From positions 434,001-498,000 of the forward strand of contig CAVUIW010000028.1 in the NCBI GenBank assembly GCA_963741525.1: DNA of 64,000 nucleotides. Direction: 5' to 3'. Of the stretch, positions 19,955 through 29,051 are shown one piece after another (positions within the stretch are counted from its first letter, which is position 1; every line of letters begins with the position of its first letter). A program made the translations under genes and the position numbers. The notes below the pieces were generated by a model. It ran no database searches, was not told the origin of the DNA, and saw only the letters and a program-made list of their open reading frames with translations. Origin of the DNA: JANNSX01 sp963741525. GTDB lineage: Bacteria > Pseudomonadota > Alphaproteobacteria > Rhizobiales > Hyphomicrobiaceae.

Positions 19955-21358
19955 ATGCCCTCACCCTACGATCTCATCATCATCGGCTCCGGCCCCGGCG
20001 GCTATGTCTGCGCGATCCGCGCCGCTCAACTCGGTCTCAAGGTCGCCGTCGTCGAAAAGCGTGCGACCTACGGCGGCACCTGCCTCAACATCGGCTGCAT
20101 TCCCTCGAAGGCGCTGCTGCATGCCTCCGAGCTTTATCACGAGGCCAAGCACGCCTTCGCCGGCATGGGCATTGGCGTGTCGCCCTCGCTCGACCTCGCC
20201 AGGATGCAGGCCTTCAAGGACGAGGGCGTGAAGGGGAACACGGCCGGCGTCGCGTTCCTCTTCAAGAAGAACAAGATCGAGGCCCATCAGGGCACCGGTC
20301 GCATCACCGGCCCCGGCAAGGTCGAGGTTACGGCCGACGGCGGGGCCAAGTCGACGATCGAAGCGAGCGCCATCGTCATCGCAACCGGCTCGGATGTCGC
20401 CCGCCTGAAAGGCCTCGACATCGACGAGAGGACGATCGTCTCCTCGACTGGCGCGCTGACGCTCGATCACGTTCCGGGCAAGCTTCTGATCGTCGGCGCG
20501 GGTGTCATCGGCCTGGAGCTAGGCTCGGTCTGGCGGCGCCTCGGCTCCGAGGTGACCGTCGTCGAGTATCTCGACCGCATCCTGCCCGGCATGGACGGCG
20601 ATGTCGCCAAGCACTTCCAGCGTGTCCTACAAAAGCAGGGCTTCGCCTTCAAACTTTCGTCGAAAGTAACCGGCGCTACGAAGAATGGCGGCAAGCTCGC
20701 CGTCAGCGTCGAGCCGGCAGCGGGCGGCGCAGCGGAAACGCTGGACGCCGATGTCGTGCTCGTCGCCATCGGCCGCGTGCCTTACACGGATGGCCTCGAC
20801 CTCGAAGGCGCGGGCATCGCCACCGACAAGAAGGGTCGCATCGCCGTCGACGAACACTATCAGACAAACGTTCCCGGCATTTTCGCCATTGGCGATGTCA
20901 TTGCCGGGCCGATGCTCGCCCACAAGGCCGAGGATGAGGGTGTCGCGGTGGCCGAGACCCTCGCTGGCAAGCGCGGCCATGTGAACTACGGCGTGATCCC
21001 GGGCGTCGTCTACACGAACCCGGAGGTCGCCGCCGTCGGCCGTACGGAAGAAGATCTGAAAGCCGCGAACGTTGCCTACAAGGCCGGAAAGTTTCCATTC
21101 ACTGCCAACGGCCGCGCCAAGGTCAACAAGACGGCGGAGGGCTTCGTCAAAGTGCTGGCCGACGCCACGACCGACCGCATCCTCGGCGTGCACATTATCG
21201 GAACCGGCGCTGGCGAGCTCATCGCCGAGGCGGTTATAATGATGGAGATGGGCGGCACCGCCGGCCAGCTCGCCCGCACCTGCCACGCGCACCCGACCAT
21301 GTCGGAAGCCGTCAAGGAGGCAGCGCTCGCGGTGGGTAACCGCGCGATCCACATGTAG
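19955..21358 (+). CDS. lpd: Dihydrolipoyl dehydrogenase (E3)
   Basis: FAD-dependent E3 of 467 residues that reoxidises the lipoyl arm of E2 with NAD. It shows the FAD-binding GSGPGGYVCAIRAAQLG, the redox-active disulfide in GGTCLNIGCIPSK, the NAD-binding GAGVIGLELGSVW and the C-terminal catalytic pair HAHPTMSE. The open frame begins 144 bases earlier, but ATG 19955 (MPSPYDLIIIG) fits the family start, and the extra N-terminal residues look non-native. Last gene of the sucD-sucA-sucB-lpd set. In many alphaproteobacteria E3 from this locus serves the 2-oxoglutarate complex specifically. Confidence 0.95.
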   Translation: MPSPYDLIIIGSGPGGYVCAIRAAQLGLKVAVVEKRATYGGTCLNIGCIPSKALLHASELYHEAKHAFAGMGIGVSPSLDLARMQAFKDEGVKGNTAGVAFLFKKNKIEAHQGTGRITGPGKVEVTADGGAKSTIEASAIVIATGSDVARLKGLDIDERTIVSSTGALTLDHVPGKLLIVGAGVIGLELGSVWRRLGSEVTVVEYLDRILPGMDGDVAKHFQRVLQKQGFAFKLSSKVTGATKNGGKLAVSVEPAAGGAAETLDADVVLVAIGRVPYTDGLDLEGAGIATDKKGRIAVDEHYQTNVPGIFAIGDVIAGPMLAHKAEDEGVAVAETLAGKRGHVNYGVIPGVVYTNPEVAAVGRTEEDLKAANVAYKAGKFPFTANGRAKVNKTAEGFVKVLADATTDRILGVHIIGTGAGELIAEAVIMMEMGGTAGQLARTCHAHPTMSEAVKEAALAVGNRAIHM

Positions 21359-21484
21359 CCTTGCCGGCGCCCAGCTTCCGCCTCCTCCGGATGCGATCCG
21401 CATTGCCGCCGGGTGACCTCGCATATCGACAGCTTGACCTCGGCATGGCATGAGCCAGGGCATGCACGCGGCGGTCTTCACCTC

Positions 21485-22444
21485 ATGACACAGGCAACCG
21501 TTCGAGGCGGGAGAAGGCCGCTACCACCCGTACCACCCGTCATTCTTCCCTCATCGCGCTCCAAGTCGCCGCCGCCTGCCGCCGGCAAGTCCAACCACCC
21601 GCTCCTCGGCATCGCCCTTATGGCCGGATGCATGAGCTTCTTTCCGCTCATGGATGCCGTGTCGAAACTGCTGCAGGATCGGCTGCACGTCGCCGAGGTG
21701 GTGTTCGGGCGGAGCCTGTTTTACTTTCTGCTCTTGCTCCCATTCCTGATCTGGCGGCACGGATTTCAGTGGCTGACACCCGCACGCCCCTGGCTGCAGG
21801 TCGTCAGGGGCACGCTGTCAGCGGGATCGTCCATCCTCTTCACGCTCACACTCGCCTTCCTGCCGCTCGCCGATACGCTGGCGATCTTTTTCATCCACCC
21901 GCTGCTCGCGACCGCTCTCTCGCCGGTCGTGCTCGGCGAGCGGGTCGGTCCCTGGCGTTGGTCGGCGGTCGTCGTCGGCTTCATCGGCGCGCTGGTCATC
22001 ATCAGGCCTGGTTTCGCCGAAGTCTCGCCGGCGACACTCATGGCGCTTGGCGCCGGGCTCTGTTTCGCCCTCGCGCAGCTGACCACCCGCCAGCTCGCGC
22101 ATGCCGATCCGGCGTTGACCACCATGGCCCTCACCTCGCTCATGGCGATTGCCGTCACCGGTGGCATGCTGCCTTTCGTCTGGGTGGCTCCGACGCCTTG
22201 GGAGCTGTTCCTGATCGCGGTCGCCGGCTTCATCGGCTTCGTAGGCTATTGGATGCTGACGCTCGCCTACGACTACGCGGCTGCCTCTCAACTCGCACCC
22301 TTCACCTATGTGGAGATCGTCGGCGCGACCATCCTCGGCTACTTGATGTTCGGCGACTTCCCAGCGCCCATCACCTGGGCCGGCATCAGTCTCATCGTCG
22401 GGTCAGGAATTGTCATTGCCTGGCGAGAGAGCCGGACGGGTTAA
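21485..22444 (+). CDS. EamA/DMT-family membrane transporter
   Basis: 319 residues with ten predicted membrane segments in two EamA repeats (roughly residues 44-180 and 190-315). The first repeat includes PLMDAVSKLLQDR, the pattern seen in drug/metabolite exporters of the RhaT/YdcZ type in alphaproteobacteria. The cytosolic N-terminus is Pro/Arg-rich. ATG 21485 is preferred over 21413, where the extra sequence is not family-like; no strong ribosome binding site precedes either. Substrate cannot be told from sequence. It stands alone, 126 bases after lpd, and is followed by a hairpin repeat. Confidence 0.82.
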   Translation: MTQATVRGGRRPLPPVPPVILPSSRSKSPPPAAGKSNHPLLGIALMAGCMSFFPLMDAVSKLLQDRLHVAEVVFGRSLFYFLLLLPFLIWRHGFQWLTPARPWLQVVRGTLSAGSSILFTLTLAFLPLADTLAIFFIHPLLATALSPVVLGERVGPWRWSAVVVGFIGALVIIRPGFAEVSPATLMALGAGLCFALAQLTTRQLAHADPALTTMALTSLMAIAVTGGMLPFVWVAPTPWELFLIAVAGFIGFVGYWMLTLAYDYAAASQLAPFTYVEIVGATILGYLMFGDFPAPITWAGISLIVGSGIVIAWRESRTG

Positions 22445-22445
22445 A

Positions 22446-22511
22446 GTGCTTCCGGAAAAAGCCTGTCCCGGCGAAGGCCGGGATCCGAAGCGGTTTTCCG
22501 AAAAGAAGCAC
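22446..22511. repeat. Nested hairpin repeat after the EamA transporter gene
   Basis: Outer arms GTGCTT (22446-22451) and AAGCAC (22506-22511) flank AAAA/TTTT tracts, and an inner perfect stem TCCCGGC/GCCGGGA (22466-22472 with 22477-22483) has a 4-base loop. This is the form of a repetitive extragenic palindrome. It may also act as a transcription terminator between the convergent genes ending at 22444 and 22581. Confidence 0.55.
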
Positions 22512-22580
22512 GACAAACCAAGGAATTAGAGTGTTGGAGTGATTTAACGAAAAACGGAAACACCCTAAAGATAGAGTAGC

Positions 22581-22805
22581 TCAACGCCGGCGCGATGGAC
22601 CGCGGCTCAGCCCCATAAGCGAAAAGGGGCCGGCCAAGAGCATCGCGGCCATATCCATGTCCGGCCGCTTGCCGTCCCGCTCGAGCGGGCAGTCGGGTGA
22701 GGTGCAGCCGTTCACTTCCCGGCAATGACTTGCCGTTGCCCCGAAAATGGCCTCACCACCAAACGCCTGGCAATAGCCTTTGGAGAGATTGTCGTAGCCG
22801 GACAT
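22581..22805 (-). CDS. Small cysteine-containing protein of unknown function
   Basis: 74 residues, supported by a strong ribosome binding site (AAGGAGG on the minus strand, a few bases before ATG 22805). It has four Cys: one in GYCQAFGGEA, then SHCREVNGCTSPDC, a spacing that could bind a metal or form disulfides. After the Cys part comes a short hydrophobic stretch, AAMLLAGPFSLMG, and an Arg-rich end. No signal peptide is seen. I do not recognise the family. Confidence 0.5.
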   Translation of the reverse strand: MSGYDNLSKGYCQAFGGEAIFGATASHCREVNGCTSPDCPLERDGKRPDMDMAAMLLAGPFSLMGLSRGPSRRR

Positions 22806-22893
22806 CAGCGCCTCCTTCATCCAACTGTCGAATGAGGGTCGCCGAGGAACGACCAGTCGGGCTTGACCTCGATCAAGCCGAGACCGCGACTTT

Positions 22894-24222
22894 TCAGAAC
22901 CCAGCTATGAGCTCGGGCTTCGTGCCGTCGATGAGGCGCTTGTAACGGAAGGGCGCGGGATCGACGAGCGGGGGTTTACCCATGACGAGGTCGGCCATCA
23001 GGCGGCCAGCGCCTGGGCCGAGGCCGAAGCCGTGGCCAGAAAATCCCGACGCAATGAAGAAGCCCGGTTGCCCATCGACCTCCGAGATCACCGGCACGGC
23101 ATCCGGCGTCACATCGATGGCGCCCGCCCAGCGCTCGGCGATCGGCAAGCCCTTGAACACCGGAAAGGCTTTCTCGAGCTTCTGCATCGCATCGTCGAGC
23201 ACCCAATTGATGGGCTCGGGATCGAGGACGCGGACACGCTCGAACGTCGATTCCCGATCGAGCGCCCAGCGCTTCGGGAAGGAGGCTTCCTTGATGAAGG
23301 TTTTTCCAACTCGGAATCGCAAACTCCAAGGGTCGTGCTTCAGCGCCGGCCAAAACTTGAACAGCAGCTTGAAACTATCCGGCACGATGTCGACGATGGA
23401 GAGATGCTGCTGGGCGATGGTGTAGCCGCCGTCGAGGCGCTTTCTCACCGCGAAACCGCCGCCCGAGGTCGAGGTGTCGAAACCGGCGTCGAACGGCACC
23501 GACCGCATCACCGAATTGATGACTTTGAGTTGCGGGAAGTAGACCCCGGCATTGCCGGCGAACAGTCGCGACCAGGCGCCACCCGCCAGCACGACGCTGT
23601 TGGTCCGGATCGTGCCGCGCTCGGTGACAACGGCGGAGACCTTGCCACCGCTCCGCTCGATGCCGCGGGCGGCGCAGCGGCGGGCGATGAATGCACCCTT
23701 GGCTTGCGCCGCGCGCGCAATGGCTGGCGCTGCACGCGTCGGCTCGGCGCGGCCGTCGGTCGGCGTGTAGAGCGCACCCTTCCATTTGAGGGTCGATCCC
23801 GGTAGCATTTCGGCGACCTTCCCGGCCCCGACGATGTGGCTGTCGAGCTGGTATTCGCGCGCGTATTTGAGCCAGTCGGCGCGCTCCTCCAGCTCCTTGT
23901 CCGTCTCGGCCGTGTAGAGGATGCCCGAGGTGCGAAAGCCGGTCTCGGCGCCGATGCGCTCGTTCATCGTCCGCCACATGGTGAGGCTCTCGACGATGAG
24001 CGGGATCTCGCGGGGGTCGCGGCCCATCTGCCGGCACCAGCCCCAGTTGCGACTCGACTGTTCGCCGGCGATCTCGCCCTTCTCGACGAGAGCGACCGAG
24101 ACGCCGCGCTCGGCGAGCGAGAAGGCCGTGCACACGCCGATGATGCCACCGCCGATGACGACGACATCGGCTTGCTCGGGGAGGCCTTGAGAGCCTTCGA
24201 TCGGATCGGGAGCGGGCGCCAT
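22894..24222 (-). CDS. FAD-dependent amino-acid/sarcosine-type oxidoreductase (DAO family)
   Basis: 442 residues. It opens with the dinucleotide-binding fingerprint VVVIGGGIIGVCTAFSLAERG and EKG, followed by the SSRNWGWCRQMGRDPRE motif typical of a subgroup of DadA/SoxB-like flavoenzymes. The C-terminal part has the second FAD contact, GFFIASGFSGHGFGLGPGAG. Family members oxidise secondary or primary amines such as D-amino acids, sarcosine or glycine betaine derivatives; the substrate here is unknown. No signal peptide. It follows the gumN-like gene on the same strand by 36 bases and may be co-transcribed with it. Confidence 0.85.
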   Translation of the reverse strand: MAPAPDPIEGSQGLPEQADVVVIGGGIIGVCTAFSLAERGVSVALVEKGEIAGEQSSRNWGWCRQMGRDPREIPLIVESLTMWRTMNERIGAETGFRTSGILYTAETDKELEERADWLKYAREYQLDSHIVGAGKVAEMLPGSTLKWKGALYTPTDGRAEPTRAAPAIARAAQAKGAFIARRCAARGIERSGGKVSAVVTERGTIRTNSVVLAGGAWSRLFAGNAGVYFPQLKVINSVMRSVPFDAGFDTSTSGGGFAVRKRLDGGYTIAQQHLSIVDIVPDSFKLLFKFWPALKHDPWSLRFRVGKTFIKEASFPKRWALDRESTFERVRVLDPEPINWVLDDAMQKLEKAFPVFKGLPIAERWAGAIDVTPDAVPVISEVDGQPGFFIASGFSGHGFGLGPGAGRLMADLVMGKPPLVDPAPFRYKRLIDGTKPELIAGF

Positions 24223-24258
24223 GGGAAGCTCGCGGCTCGGGCGCCGCTGATTCGGCGC

Positions 24259-25251
24259 CTATTCGACAGCCGTCACCGTGTACCCCGCCTCGCGAAACAG
24301 CGCCACGAGCCCTTTGTCGCCGGGGAGGTGGAGGGCGCCGACGGCGATGAAGGCGCTGCCCTTCTCGAGGAGCGGCAGGGCGCGGTCGCGCATGCGGATG
24401 TTGCGCTCGTCGATCAGCCGGAGCTGGAACTCATCGATGACGGTTTGCGCCAAGGCCTTGTCGCCGCTCAGCGCCACCGTCAGCGGCCAGACCTCGCCGA
24501 TCCGATGCTCGCGATAGAGCGTGATCAGGGTCTCGTTCAGATCTTCAGTCGCCTCCGACATCGCCAAAGTCAGCTTGAGATTGGCGAGTTGCGTGTCGAA
24601 CGGCATCGCCGCCATCGTCTCGAGCTGCTCGGCGATCGTCTCGAGGCCGATCACCTCGGCGCCGTTGTCGAGCCCGGCCGCCTCGATCAAGCCGTCGAGC
24701 GGCAACAAGCCGTCCGCCAGCCGTTGCTGCTCGCAGGCCGGCATCGCCAACATCATGCCGACGAACCAGGGCTGCATGCGATCGAGCATGACCGAATCCG
24801 AGCCCATCGCAAGTGCTAAGCGCGAGAGGGCCTGCTGCTCCTCGCCGGTCAGATAGCGGCCGAGGCTGTCGGTCTCCGGGAACACGACCTTGTCGGCCAT
24901 CGTCTGCATGGCTTCCGCCAGCGACTGGTCGTTGACGCCGGTCACCTCGACGGCGACGCGTTTTGCGGACCCGAGCGCCCCGGCCGTCGCCTCGGAGACC
25001 TGAGTGATGCGTGGATCGGTGACGTGAACCGTCGCAAACAGATAGGAAGGATCGGCGCCCCCGCCTTCGATGCGCCAAAGATTGGCTTCCGTATTGGCGA
25101 GCCGGGCCCCTTCCTTGCGGATGTGTTGAGCAAGCACCGGATCGCGGTCGCGCAGGTCTGCCAACAGGTCCTTGCCGGCACATTGCGGCATGCCGGAAGC
25201 CGGCCCTGCGAGAGCAGCCAAGGCGAGCGAGGCGAGGATCAAGCGGCGCAT
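24259..25251 (-). CDS. TraB/GumN family protein
   Basis: 330 residues with a signal peptide (cleavage near PASGM, residue 21). It shows the TraB/GumN/PrgY pattern: an N-terminal LWRIEG plus SYLFATVHVTD, a middle helical part, and the C-terminal RNIRMRDRALPLL and FIAVGALHLPGDKGLVALF. The family includes eukaryotic TIKI metalloproteases, where the conserved His/Glu residues bind metal; the role of bacterial GumN-like proteins is poorly defined. It is likely periplasmic. The call as family member is firm, the function is not. Confidence 0.85.
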   Translation of the reverse strand: MRRLILASLALAALAGPASGMPQCAGKDLLADLRDRDPVLAQHIRKEGARLANTEANLWRIEGGGADPSYLFATVHVTDPRITQVSEATAGALGSAKRVAVEVTGVNDQSLAEAMQTMADKVVFPETDSLGRYLTGEEQQALSRLALAMGSDSVMLDRMQPWFVGMMLAMPACEQQRLADGLLPLDGLIEAAGLDNGAEVIGLETIAEQLETMAAMPFDTQLANLKLTLAMSEATEDLNETLITLYREHRIGEVWPLTVALSGDKALAQTVIDEFQLRLIDERNIRMRDRALPLLEKGSAFIAVGALHLPGDKGLVALFREAGYTVTAVE

Positions 25252-25415
25252 GGGAACTCTCCCGGAAAGAACTAGGGCGGGAGATCAGCGGACCGGCCTT
25301 GGTTAATGCCCGCGCATCAGACCGGCAGCCGAACCGCTGTTCCCGCCCGTTCCGGACATGCTAAAGGTGTGCCAACGCGTGGCCGGCAAGGCCGGGCAAA
25401 GAGAGGAGACACGAC

Positions 25416-26045
25416 ATGGCCAAGGCAAAAGGATCGTCGGGACGGGCAACCGAGAGCGAGTTGTTCATCGTACCGGCGCGTAAAGGCCGCGCCGCCCGGG
25501 TCAACAAGGGCCAGGCGATCAAGATTATCAACACGCATGGCCATCAGGTGGTCGACACCTGGAGCTTCAGCGCCGAGGAGCTGACCGAGTTCATGTCTAT
25601 GGAGCATATGCGCCCCACCATCGGCACGATCTTCCCGACCGAAGGCCACTACCTCCACTCGAACCGGCGGCGGCCGATCATGTACTTCGAAAAAGACACC
25701 TCGCCCGGCATCCACGACACGCTGATGGCGGCCTGCGACGACTATCGTTACGGCCTGCTCGGCTGCAAAGAGTATCACGACAACTGCACGGACAATCTGC
25801 ACGCTGCCATGCGCCAGATCGGCCTGCGCGCGCCGGAGACCCCGAGCCCACTCAACCTCTTCATGAACATTCCCGTCGGCAAGGGCGGCAAGCTCACCTT
25901 CGAGGAGCCGGTGACGAAGCCCGGCGATTACGTGATCCTCAGAGCCGAAATGGATTGCATCGTCGCCATGAGCTGCTGCCCGCAGGACATCCTGCCTATC
26001 AACAAAGGCAAAACGGTCGAGGTGCATTATCAGATTTTGGGGTGA
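25416..26045 (+). CDS. DUF1989 urea-carboxylase-associated family protein
   Basis: 209 residues, cytosolic. The conserved features of the family are visible: GHQVVDTWSF, STEHMRP-like SMEHMRPTIG, NRRRPIMYFEKDTSPGIHDTLMAACD and CTDNLHAAM. Proteins with this domain are found next to urea carboxylase, guanidine carboxylase or nitrogen-scavenging genes and include ethylammeline-chlorohydrolase-linked members; their biochemical role is not settled. No carboxylase gene is nearby. GAGAGGAG lies upstream of ATG 25416. A degraded intergenic repeat similar to the one at 60953-61041 follows the stop codon. Confidence 0.82.
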   Translation: MAKAKGSSGRATESELFIVPARKGRAARVNKGQAIKIINTHGHQVVDTWSFSAEELTEFMSMEHMRPTIGTIFPTEGHYLHSNRRRPIMYFEKDTSPGIHDTLMAACDDYRYGLLGCKEYHDNCTDNLHAAMRQIGLRAPETPSPLNLFMNIPVGKGGKLTFEEPVTKPGDYVILRAEMDCIVAMSCCPQDILPINKGKTVEVHYQILG

Positions 26046-26183
26046 GAGAGGGGCGAGCCCTTGTCGGGGCGCCCGGCGGTCGCCTCACTTCGGGGTTCCC
26101 CGTGCCGCAAGAGGGACGTACGCCCAGGACGCCCCTACAGCTCTGGACACCCGCAACTCGATTAGGTAAATCTCCCGCGGCTC

Positions 26184-26258
<75 letters not shown>

Positions 26259-26292
26259 TACCCAGATTTCCGTTTCAGCTCAATCGATTGGA

Positions 26293-26678
26293 TCAACGGC
26301 TGAGCTTCGCCGTGACCTCGATCTCGACCTTCATGCGCGGGTCGGCGAGGTTGGCGCTGAACATGGTAGCGGCCGGCCGGACGTCGCCAAAGTACTTCTG
26401 CAGCACCGGCCAGCAGGCTGGGAAGTCGGCGGCGTTCGGCAGAGATATAGGTCGCGCGCACCACGTCCTTCATGCTGGCGCCGGCCTGCTTCAGCGCCGC
26501 TTCGATATTCTTCAGCGTCTGCTCGCACTGCGCGGCCACATCGTCCGAGATCGTCATCTTCGCATAGTCGAAACCGGTCGTGCCGGCAGACGAACACGAA
26601 CTCGCCATCGACGACGGCGCGCGAGTAGCCGATCTCGGCCTCGAACTTCGAGCCGGAAGAGATGAGCTTGCGGGGCAT
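26293..26678 (-). pseudogene. ridA: RidA/YjgF-family imine deaminase, interrupted by two +1 shifts
   Basis: Three consecutive frames on the minus strand together read as a full RidA family protein: MPRKLISSGSKFEAEIGYSR in the first, GTTGFDYAKMTISDDVAAQ and NIEAALKQAGASMKDVVRATY in the second, and FGDVRPAATMFSAN plus the ending EVTAKLSR in the third. The first break is near 26586 (CCGG where CGG is expected after GTCTG) and the second near 26447 (ATCTCTG for ATCCTG). Deleting one base at each restores 127 codons plus stop. Family members hydrolyse reactive enamine/imine intermediates. It is either a recent pseudogene or a sequence error. ATG 26678 is preceded by AGGAGC. Confidence 0.85.
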
Positions 26679-26751
26679 GGGGGCTCCTGGGGGTTGGGGA
26701 ATGCGCGACGCTTGCACAATTGCCGGCATCAAGCAATTGACAGGCGCGACC

Positions 26752-27564
26752 TCACCCCAGCCCGCCAATGAACTCCCTGATCACGTCGAACGAACCGAAT
26801 TCCGTGTGATACAAATGCCCTGCTTCGGGGAAGACGACGATGCGCTTGGGCGCGTTGGCGGCGTCGAACAGCGCTTGGCCCATGTCGGCGGGAACAATGC
26901 GGTCGCGGGCGCCGTGCAGCACGAGAAGCGGCACGTGTATCTTGCCGATGAAGTCGATGGAACTGTAGCTGTCGGCGACGAACGGCCGGACCCACATCCA
27001 GGGATACTGCCGCTGCGCCACGTCGGCGATCGAGGTGTAGGGCGCATCGAGGATCATGCCGCGGACCGGCTCGGCGGCCGCCACCTGCACGGCGACGCCG
27101 GTGCCGAGGCTCTCGCCGTAGAGAACGATGTCCTCCGCCATGACGCCTTGCTCGCGCAACCAATGATAGGCGAGCTTTGCATCTGCGACATTGGTGGCCT
27201 CGCTCGGCCGGCCGGTCGAGCCGCTGTAGGAGCGATAGGCCATCATCAAGAGCCCATAGCCTTCGCCGCGATAGAGCTGCACGCGGTCCTGGCGATCGGC
27301 GAGATTGCCGCCATTGCCGTGGAAGTAGAGGAGCGTTGGTTTTCCCGATGCCGCCTTCGCATGCCAGGCGACGAGCCGCTCGCCGTCCGGCGTGGCAAGC
27401 TCGATCTCGGCCACGTCGAGACCGAGCGAGGCCGGCGCCACGCGCGTCGGATCGGCCGGATACATGAGGCGGCGCTGGCCCGCATAGAGTGCGAGGCCGG
27501 CCGCGAGATAGAGGCCGGCGACGGCGATCGGCAGCTTCCAGGCGAGCGAGGCGGCGCGGGTCAT
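26752..27564 (-). CDS. Alpha/beta hydrolase (Bem46/ABHD13-like), membrane-anchored
   Basis: 270 residues. An N-terminal uncleaved membrane segment (about residues 8-28) is followed by RRLMYPADP, a hallmark of the Bem46/ABHD13-like group. The hydrolase fold has the oxyanion loop YFHGNGGN, nucleophile Ser in YGESLGTG, Asp in HGARDRIVP and His in PEAGHLYH. Substrate unknown; related proteins are esterases/thioesterases on the inner membrane. Its stop lies 74 bases before the start of the broken ridA on the same strand. Confidence 0.85.
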   Translation of the reverse strand: MTRAASLAWKLPIAVAGLYLAAGLALYAGQRRLMYPADPTRVAPASLGLDVAEIELATPDGERLVAWHAKAASGKPTLLYFHGNGGNLADRQDRVQLYRGEGYGLLMMAYRSYSGSTGRPSEATNVADAKLAYHWLREQGVMAEDIVLYGESLGTGVAVQVAAAEPVRGMILDAPYTSIADVAQRQYPWMWVRPFVADSYSSIDFIGKIHVPLLVLHGARDRIVPADMGQALFDAANAPKRIVVFPEAGHLYHTEFGSFDVIREFIGGLG

Positions 27565-27662
27565 GCGGGGGGGTCTCGGTCGGTCGCGGGCCGGCCGTTA
27601 TAGCAGCCCCGGCCGCGAAACCAAGCTCGGGGACCGCTGCGGCGATGGCGGTTGGAGCCCTC

Positions 27663-27700
27663 GACCGGCATTCTGATCCTTGGCTGTGGGAATGCCGGTC
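27663..27700. repeat. Inverted repeat, 11-bp perfect stem
   Basis: GACCGGCATTC at 27663-27673 pairs with GAATGCCGGTC at 27690-27700 around a 16-base loop. It lies just left of a second, unrelated hairpin. Confidence 0.6.
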
Positions 27701-27718
27701 CGGGTTCTTGGCTTTGGT

Positions 27719-27760
27719 CACTTTCCTTCTACCAACCGGACTCCACTTGGAAGGAAAGTG
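27719..27760. repeat. Inverted repeat, 11-bp perfect stem
   Basis: CACTTTCCTTC at 27719-27729 pairs with GAAGGAAAGTG at 27750-27760 around a 20-base loop. The stem is purine/pyrimidine-sided and unlike the GC-rich repeats elsewhere in the window. Confidence 0.6.
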
Positions 27761-27964
27761 CCCTAGGCAAACGACTAGGTCAGATACCGCCGGGATAAAC
27801 TCCCTTCGCCGGACGCAATGCAATCTGCTGCACGGCGGGCACGGCTGCACGCACTTGTCCACCGACCTTGCACAAAATACTCGACATAGGCCCACGCCAT
27901 ATCTCTACAACGAATCGACAATTCGCAATTGTCATTCGTATTGGCGTTCAAACGGGGGTGTTGC

Positions 27965-28750
27965 ATGTTGCGTAAGCTTATCGGGCGCGTGCTGGCGCTC
28001 GCCGCCGCAGGTCTTCTGCCGGCGGCCCTTCAAGGATGCGGCGCGGCCGCGATCCAGATTCCGACGTTGATGACGTATGACGGCTACGGGCCGCTCCAAG
28101 ACGGCGTCGACAGGGCCGTGAAGCCGCTCGAGCCGGAACACTTTCTGCAGCCACTGCCGATCAAGCTCGAATGCGCCAATCTACTCGATGCGAGCGGCAA
28201 CGAGTCGGGAAGTATTGGTTGCTCGTTCGGCGGCATGCCCATCCCGGGCGGGCCGGCGACAAAAGAGGGCAGGAATTGGATACAGAACGAACTCATGCGG
28301 CGAGCCGATCAGACCTGCTCGATGCATATCTCGCGCATGCTCTATGGCCGGACCGTCGGCAATGCGGGAGCGAAAGTACTCAAGAGTTTCGTCGGCGCCG
28401 TGAACGCGGTCACCAAACCGGCCGAGAATGTCGTCGATGCAATGTTTGAGGACACCGAACTCGCTCTCGGTGACACCGAGGTCCTCAAATGGAAGACTTT
28501 CTCGGATACCGCAACGCGCATCGAGAAGTCTCGCGGCGTCATGCGCAACAGCATACGCACTGCCCAGGCCAAATCATTTGCCGACTATGATGTTTCGCAG
28601 GCCATGTATGATGCGGAACGATACCATCAGCTCTGTAGCTTCTCGAACGCCTATTCGGCGGGCGAGCAGGTCGAAGCGACCGCAAGCGGAACAGTCGTCG
28701 TGGCAGGTACGGTTCCTTCCGCGAAGCCGACCCAGTCGGCAGCGCCTTGA
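27965..28750 (+). CDS. Lipoprotein of unknown function
   Basis: 261 residues. The start ATG 27965 is chosen because it gives a lipoprotein signal (MLRKLIGRVLALAAAGLLPA) with lipobox LQGC and lipidated Cys25, and is preceded by GGGGGT. The mature protein has a few Cys (in ECANLLDA, SIGCSFGG, DQTCSM, HQLCSF) and mixed alpha content, and ends in a Thr/Ser/Ala-rich tail. I do not recognise a domain. It is monocistronic by context, facing the Sel1-repeat gene convergently. Confidence 0.65.
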   Translation: MLRKLIGRVLALAAAGLLPAALQGCGAAAIQIPTLMTYDGYGPLQDGVDRAVKPLEPEHFLQPLPIKLECANLLDASGNESGSIGCSFGGMPIPGGPATKEGRNWIQNELMRRADQTCSMHISRMLYGRTVGNAGAKVLKSFVGAVNAVTKPAENVVDAMFEDTELALGDTEVLKWKTFSDTATRIEKSRGVMRNSIRTAQAKSFADYDVSQAMYDAERYHQLCSFSNAYSAGEQVEATASGTVVVAGTVPSAKPTQSAAP

Positions 28751-28781
28751 TTTGCGAGCGCACGCGCATGCGAGGGGGCAG

Positions 28782-29051
28782 TCAATGCCCCTTCAGCCAC
28801 TCGCGGGCGAGCTTCTGGGCTTCGGCGACCTCGATCTTGGTCATCTCCGAACTCAGCTCCTTGCGATATTCCTTGGCAGTCTGGTTGCCCTTGAGGGCGG
28901 CCAGGTTGAACCATTTGTGAGCCGTCACGAAGTCGACAGGGCAATCGCGACCGGTCGAATAGCGTAAGCCCAACTCGAACAACGCATCGGCGCTGGTGAC
29001 CAACCCCCCGTAAGTCGCCGGCTCCATCGAGAGCATGTCCGCACGTGCCAT
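28782..29051 (-). CDS. Single Sel1-like repeat protein
   Basis: 89 residues. The centre, ALFELGLRYSTGRDCPVDFVTAHKWFNLAALKGN, matches a Sel1/TPR-like repeat (G..Y..G.....D...A..W...AA..G), here apparently one and a half repeats. The C-terminal helix, EAQKLAREWLKGH, is common to a small alphaproteobacterial family of this length. Such proteins act as protein-binding adaptors; the partner is unknown. Stop codon lies 31 bases from the end of the convergent lipoprotein gene. Confidence 0.75.
   Translation of the reverse strand: MARADMLSMEPATYGGLVTSADALFELGLRYSTGRDCPVDFVTAHKWFNLAALKGNQTAKEYRKELSSEMTKIEVAEAQKLAREWLKGH

Larger units (their letters stand above)
27565..27964. other. Gene-free 400-bp stretch with two tandem hairpins
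   Basis: Divergent intergenic region between the hydrolase gene (leftward) and the lipoprotein gene (rightward). No coding frame is convincing. It contains two separate inverted repeats with 11-bp perfect stems (27663-27700 and 27719-27760). The right end provides the GGGGGT ribosome binding site at 27951-27956 for the lipoprotein. Promoters for both genes should lie here, but I cannot fix their positions. Confidence 0.6.
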
